Below, piece by piece: positions 34,598 through 42,050 of a stretch of DNA of 64,000 bases. Both the position numbers and the translations under genes were made by a program. The DNA is from JAGDMS01 sp050015455 (lineage in GTDB: Bacteria > Desulfobacterota > Binatia > HRBIN30), in assembly GCA_050015455.1 (NCBI GenBank), contig JBEKBJ010000003.1, forward strand, positions 62,001-126,000, read 5' to 3'. Positions within the stretch are counted from its first letter, which is position 1, and the number at the start of each line of letters is the position of its first letter. Under the pieces are notes generated by a model. It searched no databases, was not told the origin of the DNA, and was given only the letters and a program-made list of their open reading frames with translations.

Positions 34598-35086
34598 CTA
34601 GCGTCCGACGATCGATCGCACCTTGCGTGGTGTCACGCGGGCATGCACCTCGCCGTCCACAGTGACGGTCGGAGCGAGCGCGCAGCAACCGATGCAGGCG
34701 ATGCGCTGAAGTTCATATTCGCCGTCGTCGGTAATTTCGCCCGTGCGGACGCCCAGACGGTGGTGGAACTCTTCCATGACCTGGCGCCCGCCGCGTACGT
34801 GGCAAGCTGTGCCCTGGCACACCCGGATGGTGTGTTTGGCCGGCGGCTTGAAGCGAAACTGGGCATAGAAGGTGGCGATCCCGTAGATTTCGTTGTCCGA
34901 GATGTTGCTCGCCTGCGCCAGCTCTCGTAGCGTCTCTTCCGTCAGGTAGCCGTCGCGGTCCTGGATATCCTGAAGGATCGGAATCAGATGCTGGGTGCTA
35001 ATGCCGTTGCTACCCTCTCCGGCGAGTGCGGATGAGTAGTGGGCAAGGATTTCCCCCAGGGTGGATGCCGATGCGGTCGCGCTCAT
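34598..35086 (-). CDS. NuoE/HydC-like [2Fe-2S] thioredoxin-fold subunit
   Basis: A 162-residue protein with the NuoE pattern: helical N domain (IPILQDIQDRDGYLTEETLRELA), IATFYAQFRF and the four cluster Cys in CQGTACHVRG and CIGCCALAPTV. It normally partners NuoF-type subunits and passes electrons from FMN. The ATG at 35086 has AGGAA about 9 nt upstream. It is the first gene of the operon and lies 35 nt below the predicted start of a sigma-54-like promoter. Confidence 0.93.
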   Translation of the reverse strand: MSATASASTLGEILAHYSSALAGEGSNGISTQHLIPILQDIQDRDGYLTEETLRELAQASNISDNEIYGIATFYAQFRFKPPAKHTIRVCQGTACHVRGGRQVMEEFHHRLGVRTGEITDDGEYELQRIACIGCCALAPTVTVDGEVHARVTPRKVRSIVGR

Positions 35087-35131
35087 AAAGTGGTTCCTGT
35101 TAAAGTAACTTTTTTATCCTGTAAGGGATTT

Positions 35132-35147
35132 TGCAAATTCTAAGCCA
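35132..35147 (-). promoter_or_regulatory. Sigma-54-like promoter for the NuoE/NuoF-GltD/NuoG/Nfn operon
   Basis: The minus strand reads TGGCTTAGAATTTGCA. The GG and GC pairs have the exact 12-nt separation of the -24/-12 elements (consensus TGGCAC-N5-TTGCA). Transcription would begin near 35121. The surrounding 35087-35160 is unusually AT-rich for this window. Sigma-54 control would require an enhancer-binding protein; none is encoded nearby. Confidence 0.55.
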
Positions 35148-35248
35148 CTTCCAGATTCTTGCCCAGCCGGGGTGGCGGGCTTTGGTCTTCCTACTGGTGG
35201 GAACTACTGCTGGATTTTGTCAGCTATCATAGAGAACGCACAGGGAAT

Positions 35249-36187
35249 TCACAACAGGAAACGTGTCCCCACACTATTCTGAATGAAGGCATCGGGGAAC
35301 TCTCGCGCGATGCGGTGAGTCGCCTTCCAGCCGGTGCAGTGAGCTGGGACAATCAAACCAGGATCGATTTGTTTGAGCGCAGCAACGGTGGGCTCGATGG
35401 CCTGCTCAAAAAACAAGCCGGACAGATGAAATCCGCCCATCACGGCGGCGGTTTTCTCGATTCCGGTGAGTTGCCGCGCGTGCTGGACGGTATTGATGAC
35501 ACCGGCGTGCCCGCACCCGGTGAGCACCACCAAACCCTTGTCTCTGACGTGCACGACAATCGCTTGATCATCATAGAGGTACGGGTCCGGCCGGTAGCTG
35601 CCGTCGATGAAAGCATGGTGGAGCGGAAGGCCGACTTCAAACGAGGTCGCCCGGGACACCTGTCCAGTGACTAGCACAAGATCGTCCAGCAGAAGCGAGG
35701 GACCGCGCTCTTCGGCGAATTCGACGCCGTTTTGCGACAAGCTCTGGCGATCCGGGGGCGGCAGGTTCACCTCGAGACCGTCCGGGAGAACGAGTTTGCG
35801 TTGCAGGAAGGCGTCGGGGTGCAGCACCAGCGGCATCCTACGCTTGCCGAGGCGATCGACGAGTCTTGGTAGCCCTTGCGTGTGATCGGCGTGGCCGTGA
35901 CTGAGGACGATCGCTTGCAGATCGCCTGCCTTCAGCCCGAGCACGTCCATGTTGTGTACCAGACCGGTCTTGCTCAGGCCGGTGTCGAAGAGCAGGGAGG
36001 CGGAAGTGTTACCCTTATGCACGGTGACCAGCGCCGCGAAGCCGTGCTCCGCTATGGGATTCTCCCGCGTCAGCACGTCGGGCGAGAACGGCAGGCGCTG
36101 GACGTTCTGGGCGCCGGGAAGCAGCAGATCGATGCTGTTATCGAGGATCGTGAGGATCTCGACCCGATCGACCTCTTTCAGCGGCAT
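35249..36187 (-). CDS. Metallo-beta-lactamase-fold hydrolase
   Basis: A 312-residue MBL-fold protein. The metal motif is LSHGHADHTQGLPRL (HxHxDH), with later ligands in GCGHAGVINT and the C-terminal VPAHCTGW. The overall layout (FDTGLSKTGLVHNMDVLGL, then the long spacer with a PDPYLYDDQAIVV segment) resembles the MptA/dihydropterin-ribofuranosyl-aminobenzene phosphate synthase-like group rather than glyoxalase II. A substrate cannot be assigned. It begins about 210 bases from the divergent antitoxin gene and is separated from the nuoE-like promoter by about 100 bases. Confidence 0.8.
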   Translation of the reverse strand: MPLKEVDRVEILTILDNSIDLLLPGAQNVQRLPFSPDVLTRENPIAEHGFAALVTVHKGNTSASLLFDTGLSKTGLVHNMDVLGLKAGDLQAIVLSHGHADHTQGLPRLVDRLGKRRMPLVLHPDAFLQRKLVLPDGLEVNLPPPDRQSLSQNGVEFAEERGPSLLLDDLVLVTGQVSRATSFEVGLPLHHAFIDGSYRPDPYLYDDQAIVVHVRDKGLVVLTGCGHAGVINTVQHARQLTGIEKTAAVMGGFHLSGLFFEQAIEPTVAALKQIDPGLIVPAHCTGWKATHRIAREFPDAFIQNSVGTRFLL

Positions 36188-36417
36188 CGCGGTCAGTTCA
36201 CGCCTCCATTAGGGCGGCAGTATCTACACTGGTCGCACGCCTGGATCAAGCCGTAAGCGTCTCCGTAAGCGTCTCCACATTTGTGGCAGGGACGGCTAGG
36301 GCTTCTACCCGATGGGATCCGGCCCCATGACAACCACTACTCACTCTGGCCGCGACCTGTCATTGCATGGTAGTGAACATCTGAAGGACGGATGCAAGGA
36401 TGGCCGAAGGTAATCCG

Positions 36418-36651
36418 ATGAGAATCGAAGAGGCGGTGCTTACAAGGCTGCGGACACTTGGGGACAGCGAGCGCGAACGCCTGCTCCGGCAGATAGACGA
36501 ATGGATTGCCCAAAACGCTGCCGCGCAGTCTGCCGACGTGAACGGGGCGATGGCGGCGGTAAGGACGACGTGGGCGAGCGTAGCGCTGGACCGAGCGACG
36601 CTCCGCTGGATCGCTGAGGACACAGAGCTGGAGTATGAACACGGTGGCTGA
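36418..36651 (+). CDS. Putative antitoxin paired with PIN toxin
   Basis: A 77-residue helical protein (MRIEEAVLTRLRTLGDSERERLLRQIDEW) that immediately precedes and overlaps a PIN-domain gene by 17 nt, the usual layout of a VapBC-type pair. AAGGT about 8 nt before the ATG at 36418 favours it over an in-frame ATG at 36400. The sequence is not a classical AbrB or ribbon-helix-helix protein, so antitoxin status rests on position and size. Confidence 0.65.
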   Translation: MRIEEAVLTRLRTLGDSERERLLRQIDEWIAQNAAAQSADVNGAMAAVRTTWASVALDRATLRWIAEDTELEYEHGG

Positions 36652-37135
36652 TGTGCAGAGTGGCAGCAGCGTGTTCATCGATGCCAATATTTTCATCTAC
36701 CACTTCGGCGGAGAGTCCACTGATTGCAGGATCTTGCTGGAACGGTGCGCGCGCCGTGAGTTGCAGGGCTACAGCTCGACCTCTGTCCTTGCAGAGGTGC
36801 TGCATCGTCTGATGGTGGCCGAGGCCATCCAAAAGGAGCTGGTCACCGCAAAAACCGCTGTCAGGCGGCTGAAATCCAAGCCGGAGGTCGTCAGACAGCT
36901 TACGAAGTACAACGAAGATGTGGGCAAGATCCGACAGATGAATCTCACCATTCTGCCGCTCACTCTCGATGTCCTTACCAAGAGCGAAGCGGTCAGGAGG
37001 GAAGAGGGATTGCTGACCAACGACTCTCTTGTGGTTGCCTTCATGCGGGACAGTGGGCTCTCGAAGCTGGCGACCACGGATGGCGACTTCGGAGGAATTG
37101 ACGGCCTCGATGTGTACCGGCCGGCCGACGTTTGA
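36635..37135 (+). CDS. PIN-domain toxin (VapC-like ribonuclease)
   Basis: A 166-residue intact PIN domain. The acidic catalytic residues occur in FIDANIFIYHF (Asp), SVLAEVLHRL (Glu), LLTNDSLVVAFM (Asp) and LATTDGDFGG (Asp). VapC toxins cleave tRNA or rRNA when freed from antitoxin. The protein is longer than minimal VapC (about 130), with extra helices in the middle (VRRLKSKPEVVRQLTKYNED). It is the only complete PIN protein among the three PIN loci in this patch. Confidence 0.85.
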   Translation: MNTVADVQSGSSVFIDANIFIYHFGGESTDCRILLERCARRELQGYSSTSVLAEVLHRLMVAEAIQKELVTAKTAVRRLKSKPEVVRQLTKYNEDVGKIRQMNLTILPLTLDVLTKSEAVRREEGLLTNDSLVVAFMRDSGLSKLATTDGDFGGIDGLDVYRPADV

Positions 37136-37574
37136 GGGGACGAACGTCGGGTCTCCACCTCTGAGGTCTGCGCCAGTGTCGAGCTTGCCCCGCAGGACGT
37201 CGCTTCTCGTGCCACCCAAAGGATGCACAACGATCACATCCGCAACAGGTGCAGGCGGAGTGAAGGTCCGATCGTAGACGGGCACGAGTTAGCCCTGATG
37301 TGACAATAGATGAGTCTGTTTCCGTGCTGCGGCAGGCGAACCTGTCATTCCCGCGCACGCGGGAATCCAGGCGGGGAGAGGCGGACGGGTGCACAGCCAT
37401 GGATGCCCGCTTTCGAGTCGCTTTCCAAAGGGTGACGAGCCAGTGGTGCTCGCCTTCGTTGTCTTCTCGTGAGGAGCAGAAACTGTATGCGAAACACTCA
37501 TAGATCGCGGCGGCCGCTGGCCGCGGAATCGGTTGCCCGCATGGCGGACAAGGGCGAGGATGTATCGCGCTTCT
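37136..37574. other. Gene-free stretch with one REP-like palindrome
   Basis: About 440 bases between the PIN toxin and a small minus-strand gene. The only structured element is the palindrome ATTCCCGCG-CA-CGCGGGAAT at 37347-37366, flanked by CCTGTC and CCAGG, a common intergenic repeat type. A 142-codon minus frame across it contains the translation of this repeat (PAWIPACAGMTG) and is not a gene. Confidence 0.6.
37347..37366. repeat. REP-like palindrome
   Basis: A perfect 9-bp inverted repeat with a CA centre, set in CCTGTCATTCCCGCG...CGGGAATCCAGG. This form is widespread as a dispersed intergenic repeat in many proteobacterial-type genomes. Confidence 0.65.
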
Positions 37575-37727
37575 TCACCAACGAGGGAAGGATGGTGCGC
37601 CCTGCGCAAGGTAGTCGTCGTACGTCGACTTGAAGTGGTAGTCGATAAGCTCCCAAGTCGCACGCGGAAATGACCCCACAAGGTCGAAGAGCGACGCGTT
37701 CGGCTTTCCGAGATCATCTGTCGCCAT
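37575..37727 (-). CDS. Small protein of unknown function (50 residues)
   Basis: I translated this frame from an ATG at 37727 with GGTGAG 5-6 nt upstream to a TGA at 37577-37575. The product begins MATDDLGKPNASLFDLVG and continues with ATWELIDYHFKS-TYDDYLAQG, an ordered, aromatic-rich composition unlike random frames. It sits 32 nt after another small minus-strand frame, so the two may be a pair or the split remains of a larger gene. No family is recognised. Confidence 0.4.
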   Translation of the reverse strand: MATDDLGKPNASLFDLVGSFPRATWELIDYHFKSTYDDYLAQGAPSFPRW

Positions 37728-37759
37728 ATTGCTCACCCGGTGATCACGCACCTCACCTA

Positions 37760-37918
37760 TCAGATTAGCCGCACCGCCCCAGGCAAATGGGGAGGCGAAC
37801 GGTCAAGCCGATTCAGGAACTCGGCATAGGCTTTGGGACTTAGCCATAGCGTACTGAAGCCAACAACGGGTTCCGCAGCGACGCCGTTGAACTCATAGGT
37901 CAACCTCGCAGCTGCCAT
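37760..37918 (-). CDS. Small protein of unknown function (52 residues)
   Basis: Starts at the ATG at 37918 (MAAARLTYEFNGVAAEPV) after an AAAGAGA stretch; ends PGAVRLI. The motif WLSPKAYAEFLNRLDR looks like a genuine folded sequence. It lies just upstream of the 50-residue gene on the same strand within a PIN-toxin-rich accessory patch, so a toxin-antitoxin-like role is possible but unproven. Confidence 0.4.
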   Translation of the reverse strand: MAAARLTYEFNGVAAEPVVGFSTLWLSPKAYAEFLNRLDRSPPHLPGAVRLI

Positions 37919-38650
37919 ATCTCTTTTGCCCTTGGCAACGCAATGGTCACCGCGCAAGTGCTACGCTTCGATCCAAAACTGCCACATGGCTGAAGTGTCA
38001 AGGCGTCAGCGATGCTGTTGCGGCCTGTCATCAGCATCGGGGGCGTATGAAAGTTCCTAGCAAGGGAAAAGTGAGCGAAAGATCCGAGCCAACCATCATG
38101 GCTTACCCAGCGAAAGCTGAAAGGCGAAAGTGAAAAGCTTTGCCTGTCCCCTCTTGCCGGTGAACGAGCACGCGGCCTACTCACCGCGCCGCGTTGCGTG
38201 TAACTCACTCGCTGTTCGGTGTCAATGAAAATCTCCACGCGTCGGAGCGCAAAATCACTTATGAAGAGATTAGCGCCGCGCCTCCGTAAACCTACGTAGT
38301 TACAGCAAGGTCTGAGATCCGGTCACGGAGACGGCACACCTGCCTGTTTGCTCGGCTTACGCAGCCTAAGGAAATCTGGCGCGGCATCAACGCCCAGACA
38401 TGACGACCAATCCGACAAAATCATTGCCCGGCACCGGCCGGTATCGCGCTTCCCTGTGCGCTGCAATGACACACACGTAATTCCCCGTGCAGGAATCGCA
38501 CACTCTGGATGCACTTTCTGCACGGTCTAGACCCTGCCGGCGCGTGCCGGTGGATGCCGCATTCGGGCCCGGGAGGGCATCATGCGACAAGACCCATTCC
38601 GCTTGCCGCGGCGGTTGCCAGTCAGTACGCTAGCGTTCATGGAGGAATGC
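37919..38650. other. Gene-free stretch of about 730 bases
   Basis: No convincing gene on either strand. Base composition is less GC-rich than the core regions, as expected for transferred or decaying DNA. Several open frames exist but lack ribosome-binding sites and protein-like composition. The last 60 bases presumably hold the promoter of the antitoxin at 38651. Confidence 0.5.
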
Positions 38651-38905
38651 ATGGACACGGCAACCGAGCGACTGGAAGTGACTCTCCCTGGCCCGACGCT
38701 GGCGCGGCTACGCCAGGAGGCGCGGCGGCGTGGTGTGCCCGAAGCAGACCTGGTCAATGAGGCCATTGAATCTCTACTGGCACGCGAACGGCAGGCGCGG
38801 ATCCGGGCCGCCGAGGCGCTGTGCCGCGTCGCCGCGCCCGTGGGAGACTGGGCTGACATGAAGCATGAGGTCGACGCCGCGCGCACAGCCGCCGAGCAGC
38901 GATGA
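38651..38905 (+). CDS. Putative ribbon-helix-helix antitoxin
   Basis: An 84-residue protein, MDTATERLEVTLPGPTLARLRQ, whose short beta strand followed by helices (ARRRGVPEADLVNEAIESLLA) fits a CopG/ribbon-helix-helix DNA-binding antitoxin. GGAGG lies 5 nt before the ATG at 38651. Its stop overlaps the start of a broken PIN toxin gene by 4 nt. With the toxin frameshifted, it may be an orphan antitoxin. Confidence 0.7.
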   Translation: MDTATERLEVTLPGPTLARLRQEARRRGVPEADLVNEAIESLLARERQARIRAAEALCRVAAPVGDWADMKHEVDAARTAAEQR

Positions 38906-39359
38906 GCCGGGTCTTTCTCGATGTGAACGTGCCGATGTACGCTGGAGGCGTCGAGCACCCGCTGCGCGCGCCCTCGCAGCGCATCATCATGGCGGTCGCG
39001 AGCGACCAGCTCGACGCGGTGACCGATGCCGAAGTACCGATGCCGAAGTATTTCAGGAGTTGCTGTATCGGTATCTGCATATCAACCAACGCGAGAAGGG
39101 TTTCCTCATCTTCGATGCCTTCTACGAGCTCATGCGCGGCCGCGTGTTGCCCGTTGCGGACCGAGACCTGCAGCGTGCCCGGCAGCTGGCGGAGCAATAC
39201 CGGAGCCTGAGCCCGCGCGACCTCCTGCATGTTGCAGTCATGCTGAATCATGGGTTGACGGAGATCCTTACCGCAGATGCAGGCTTCGAAGAGGTGCAGG
39301 GACTTCATCGCCTCGACCTTAAGCAGTTCGGGCGCATGAGCGGGCCTGAATCCGATTGA
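38902..39359 (+). pseudogene. PIN-domain toxin broken by a 14-bp tandem duplication
   Basis: The first frame gives SRVFLDVNVPMYAGGVEHPL and reaches VTDAEV; the second resumes as FQELLYRYLHINQREKG through SPRDLLHVAVMLNHGL and LTADAGFEEVQG, the rest of a PIN domain with its Asp residues. At the junction CCGATGCCGAAGTA occurs twice in tandem (39023-39036 and 39037-39050). Removing one copy restores a continuous VTDAEVFQELLYRY. The toxin is therefore inactive as assembled, although loss of one copy would restore the frame. Confidence 0.85.
39023..39050. repeat. Exact 14-bp tandem duplication inside the PIN gene
   Basis: CCGATGCCGAAGTA occurs twice in direct succession. Fourteen is not a multiple of three, so the duplication shifts the frame of the toxin gene. 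Confidence 0.95.
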
Positions 39360-39388
39360 CTGCGCGCGGCGCTGCTAGCAGTCACCTT

Positions 39389-39541
39389 ATGGAACTCAAA
39401 GACTTTGCCAAGTATGTGAAGGGAAAGTCGCTGCCCGAACTCCTGCACCGAGCACGCAAGGAGAGCCTGAAACGCATCCTGGCGCAGGAAGACATCGGCC
39501 GGCAGCATCGGCCCGCACCGAAACGAGCCGGGACCAGATAG
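39389..39541 (+). CDS. Small putative antitoxin
   Basis: A 50-residue protein, MELKDFAKYVKGKSLPELLH, basic and helical, ending PAPKRAGTR. It is directly followed, without a gap, by a truncated PIN gene starting with GTG, the layout of a toxin-antitoxin pair. Whether it is full length is unclear. Confidence 0.5.
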   Translation: MELKDFAKYVKGKSLPELLHRARKESLKRILAQEDIGRQHRPAPKRAGTR

Positions 39542-39694
39542 GTGCTCTATATCGACACCTCGGTCCTGCTCGTCTACACGCTGACGCAGACGCTCAAGCC
39601 GGTCCGATACGCCAGCACACGCAAGCGCCATCCGAGTTTGCGCCGAAACTTCTGTGACCGAACCCCGCGGTTGACCATCACCACCGGCAAATAA
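39542..39694 (+). pseudogene. Truncated PIN-domain toxin remnant
   Basis: The frame starts GTG and reads LYIDTSVLLVYTLTQTL, a standard PIN N terminus with its first Asp, then changes to unrelated Arg-rich sequence (RYASTRKRHPSLRRN) and stops after 50 residues. The remaining catalytic residues are missing, so a deletion removed most of the gene. Confidence 0.65.
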
Positions 39695-39707
39695 CATAAT
39701 AATACGG

Positions 39708-40379
39708 ATGCCTATGTCGCCGGCTCAGAAGCCACGCCCGCTGCTGAAGCAGCTCCGCACCGAACTCTCCAAGCTCTTGCGCGAGGATGTCGAGGTGCGC
39801 GGCCAGGTGATCGCGGTCCTCAGTGAGTATCTCACCACGCGCGAGGAGACCGCCGCCATTCTGTCGGAGCTACGGCAGATGCGCGCTGACTTCGATCGCC
39901 GTATGGATGAGCACCGACACGCCAGTGAACAAGGGAGCCGCACCAACGAGCACACGGAGTCACTGCGCGAGTTGGCTGCCTTGCAACCCCAGATCTTGGC
40001 CTTCAGTGCGCGCTGGGGGCTCGCTAGCGAAGAGGCCTTCCGGGCCGGGGTCCGCGCGCTGTTCGCGGATCAACCGCACGTCCGCGTCGAGCAGTGGCGG
40101 TACCGGGACGAAGCCGGCCGCCTCCTGGGCTATCCCTCAGACGTCGAGCTCGACGCCGTGATCCGCGATGGGCTGCACGTCCTCGTCGAGATCAAGTCCG
40201 CCGTCTCCGCCTTCGACGTGGTGGGCTTTGCGCGGAAGGCCGATCTGTATGCGGGCGTTACCGGGTGCCGGCCGCAGCGACGCCTGGTCATCAGCCCCTA
40301 CGTCGATGACCGCGCCCACGAAGCAGCGCGACAGCTCGATGTCGAGATCTGTGAGGGCGTCACTCCGCCGCCGCTTTAG
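39708..40379 (+). CDS. DUF3782-like protein with PD-(D/E)XK nuclease-type C terminus
   Basis: A 223-residue protein. The N half is a long helical region with coiled-coil character (LTTREETAAILSELRQMRADFDRRMDEH). The C half shows a PD-(D/E)XK pattern, VELDAVIRDGLHVLVEIKSAVS, where Asp and the E-I-K triad would bind metal, followed by FARKADLYAGVTG. Such proteins are common and poorly characterised; they may be nucleases or endonuclease-fold binding proteins. Location beside toxin remnants fits an accessory role. An alternative ATG lies 6 nt downstream. Confidence 0.7.
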   Translation: MPMSPAQKPRPLLKQLRTELSKLLREDVEVRGQVIAVLSEYLTTREETAAILSELRQMRADFDRRMDEHRHASEQGSRTNEHTESLRELAALQPQILAFSARWGLASEEAFRAGVRALFADQPHVRVEQWRYRDEAGRLLGYPSDVELDAVIRDGLHVLVEIKSAVSAFDVVGFARKADLYAGVTGCRPQRRLVISPYVDDRAHEAARQLDVEICEGVTPPPL

Positions 40380-40555
40380 CGACCTCACTGTCGCTCCTCG
40401 CCCATCAGCCGGCCTGACGCTGCCCGTGGGTAATGACCGGCTTGTTCCTCGCTTTTCCCCCACTGAGCCGCATCCTTCGGCACCCACCTCCAGCTCCAGT
40501 CGCTAGCCTCCGGCTCCGATTTGTGCCTATATCGCTGCGCCTCCCGGCTGCGAGC

Positions 40556-41722
40556 ATGACGGCGCACCCCGTTTTGGTGGTCGACGATGAACCGGCAAGT
40601 CTGCGGGCGATTGCGCGCGCCCTCCGCGACGGCAACCGCGTGATCACCGTAGCCACGGCGGCTCATGGATTGGCAGCACTGGCAAACGAGCCGATCGCGT
40701 TGATGATCGCCGACCAGCGTATGCCCGAGATGACCGGCACCGAGCTGCTGGCACGCGCCGCGGTCGAGCATTCCGAAATCATTCGCGTGTTGCTCACCGG
40801 CTACACCGGCATCGACACGCTGGTGGAAGCGATCAACAGCGGTCACGTGTACTATTACCTCACCAAGCCTTGGGAGCCCCATGAGCTGCGGCTTGTGGTG
40901 CGCCGCGGCCTGGAGCGCTACGACGTCGAAGCGGATCGCCGCCGCCTGATCCGCGAGCTCGAGCAGGCGTGCCAGCGCGCCCGGCGCGAAGCCGATCAAA
41001 AAGGGCGTCTGTTGACGCTCGCCACCCATGAGCTGGGCACGCCATTGCACATCCTTTCGAACGCATTGGCCCTGATGGCGGAGGCGGAGGTGCCACCTGC
41101 GGCGCGGCCTTGGCTCGACACGGCGCATCGCAGTGCCGAATGGCTGGCGCGCGGGCTGACGCAAATGGCCACGGCCGCGCGTTGGCGGACCGCAGGCCTC
41201 AAACTGCACACCGCGCCGGTGGATCTCATCGGCCTGCTGCGTGAGGCGCACGCCACGTTCGAACGCACCACCGGCGGCCGCGCGCTGGCCCTGCGGTTCG
41301 AGGTGCCGGAGGTATTGCCCACCATCAGCGGCGATCGCGTGTGGCTCGAGCGCGCCCTCTTCAACCTGATCTCGAACGCGGTGCGGTTCACACCCGATGG
41401 AGGGTCGGTCACGGTCACCGCCGCCGCGGCCGAGGCGGCAGTAGAAATCAGCGTGGCCGACACCGGGATCGGCATAGATGCCTCGTTGCTCGGCGAAGTG
41501 TTCGAGCCGTTCTCCGCCGCCGGCGGGGACATCCAGCTACACACCTCCGGGCGGCTCGAGTTCGGCGCGCGCGGCTTAGGTCTCGGGCTGGCGATCACCA
41601 AGGCCATCATCGAGCAGCATGGCGGCACCATTTCCGTCGAGAGCCAGCGCGGGGTGGGCAGCCGCTTCACAGCGATGTTGCCGGCAAACTCTCCAGGTGT
41701 GGTGCCGGAGAGAATCGGATAA
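40556..41722 (+). CDS. Receiver-histidine kinase hybrid protein
   Basis: A 388-residue cytoplasmic protein with no membrane segment. It opens with a receiver domain (VLVVDDEPASLRA; phosphoacceptor Asp53 in IADQRMPEMTG; Lys in YLTKPWEPHE). A HisKA helix pair follows with His158 in LATHELGTPLHIL, then a HATPase_c domain with N box (FNLISNAVRFTP), G1 (VADTGIGID) and G2 (GLGLGLAITKAI). The receiver-first order means that its own kinase activity may be controlled by phosphorylation from another kinase. The ATG at 40556 is chosen over an in-frame ATG at 40433 whose extra residues are not family-like. Confidence 0.92.
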   Translation: MTAHPVLVVDDEPASLRAIARALRDGNRVITVATAAHGLAALANEPIALMIADQRMPEMTGTELLARAAVEHSEIIRVLLTGYTGIDTLVEAINSGHVYYYLTKPWEPHELRLVVRRGLERYDVEADRRRLIRELEQACQRARREADQKGRLLTLATHELGTPLHILSNALALMAEAEVPPAARPWLDTAHRSAEWLARGLTQMATAARWRTAGLKLHTAPVDLIGLLREAHATFERTTGGRALALRFEVPEVLPTISGDRVWLERALFNLISNAVRFTPDGGSVTVTAAAAEAAVEISVADTGIGIDASLLGEVFEPFSAAGGDIQLHTSGRLEFGARGLGLGLAITKAIIEQHGGTISVESQRGVGSRFTAMLPANSPGVVPERIG

Positions 41723-41723
41723 G

Positions 41724-42050
41724 ATGCATTCGCTGATGACGACCGCCGAGAGCAGCAAGACTCCGCTCCGCTGCACGCATTGCGGGCGGGAGGTCGCCGA
41801 GACATTCCATACCCGCTCCTCGTACCATGTCGATTACTACCAGCTGCACACCGGTGACGTGCAGCCGACGACGGTGGCGCGGCCCGACGATCCCGCGGGC
41901 GTGGTCACCATCCTCAAGCTGTCGCGCGTGTATGTGGTGGTGACTTGCGCCGATTGTTACCGGCGGCCGAACGTGCGGCAGGAGCGCGAGGTGCTCTTCA
42001 GACCCGAGCAGGCGCAGGGGATGCGGCAAGAGGGAGGCCGGCCGTCGTGA
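41724..42050 (+). CDS. Small zinc-ribbon protein
   Basis: A 108-residue protein with two Cys pairs, LRCTHCGRE and VTCADCYRRP, spaced as in a zinc ribbon, separated by a beta-rich stretch (SSYHVDYYQLHTGDVQPTTV). It starts 2 nt after the kinase stop, and its TGA overlaps the GTG of the MEMO1-family gene, so it belongs to the same operon. It may be a metal-binding accessory factor for either neighbour. I do not recognise a named family. Confidence 0.7.
   Translation: MHSLMTTAESSKTPLRCTHCGREVAETFHTRSSYHVDYYQLHTGDVQPTTVARPDDPAGVVTILKLSRVYVVVTCADCYRRPNVRQEREVLFRPEQAQGMRQEGGRPS

Noticed and set aside
37289..37717. 142-codon minus frame over the REP-like palindrome
   Set aside because: It includes the translation of a dispersed repeat and overlaps the better 50-residue frame in another phase.
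37900..38238. 112-codon minus frame in the gene-free stretch
   Set aside because: No ribosome-binding site, no recognisable motif and composition unlike neighbouring proteins.
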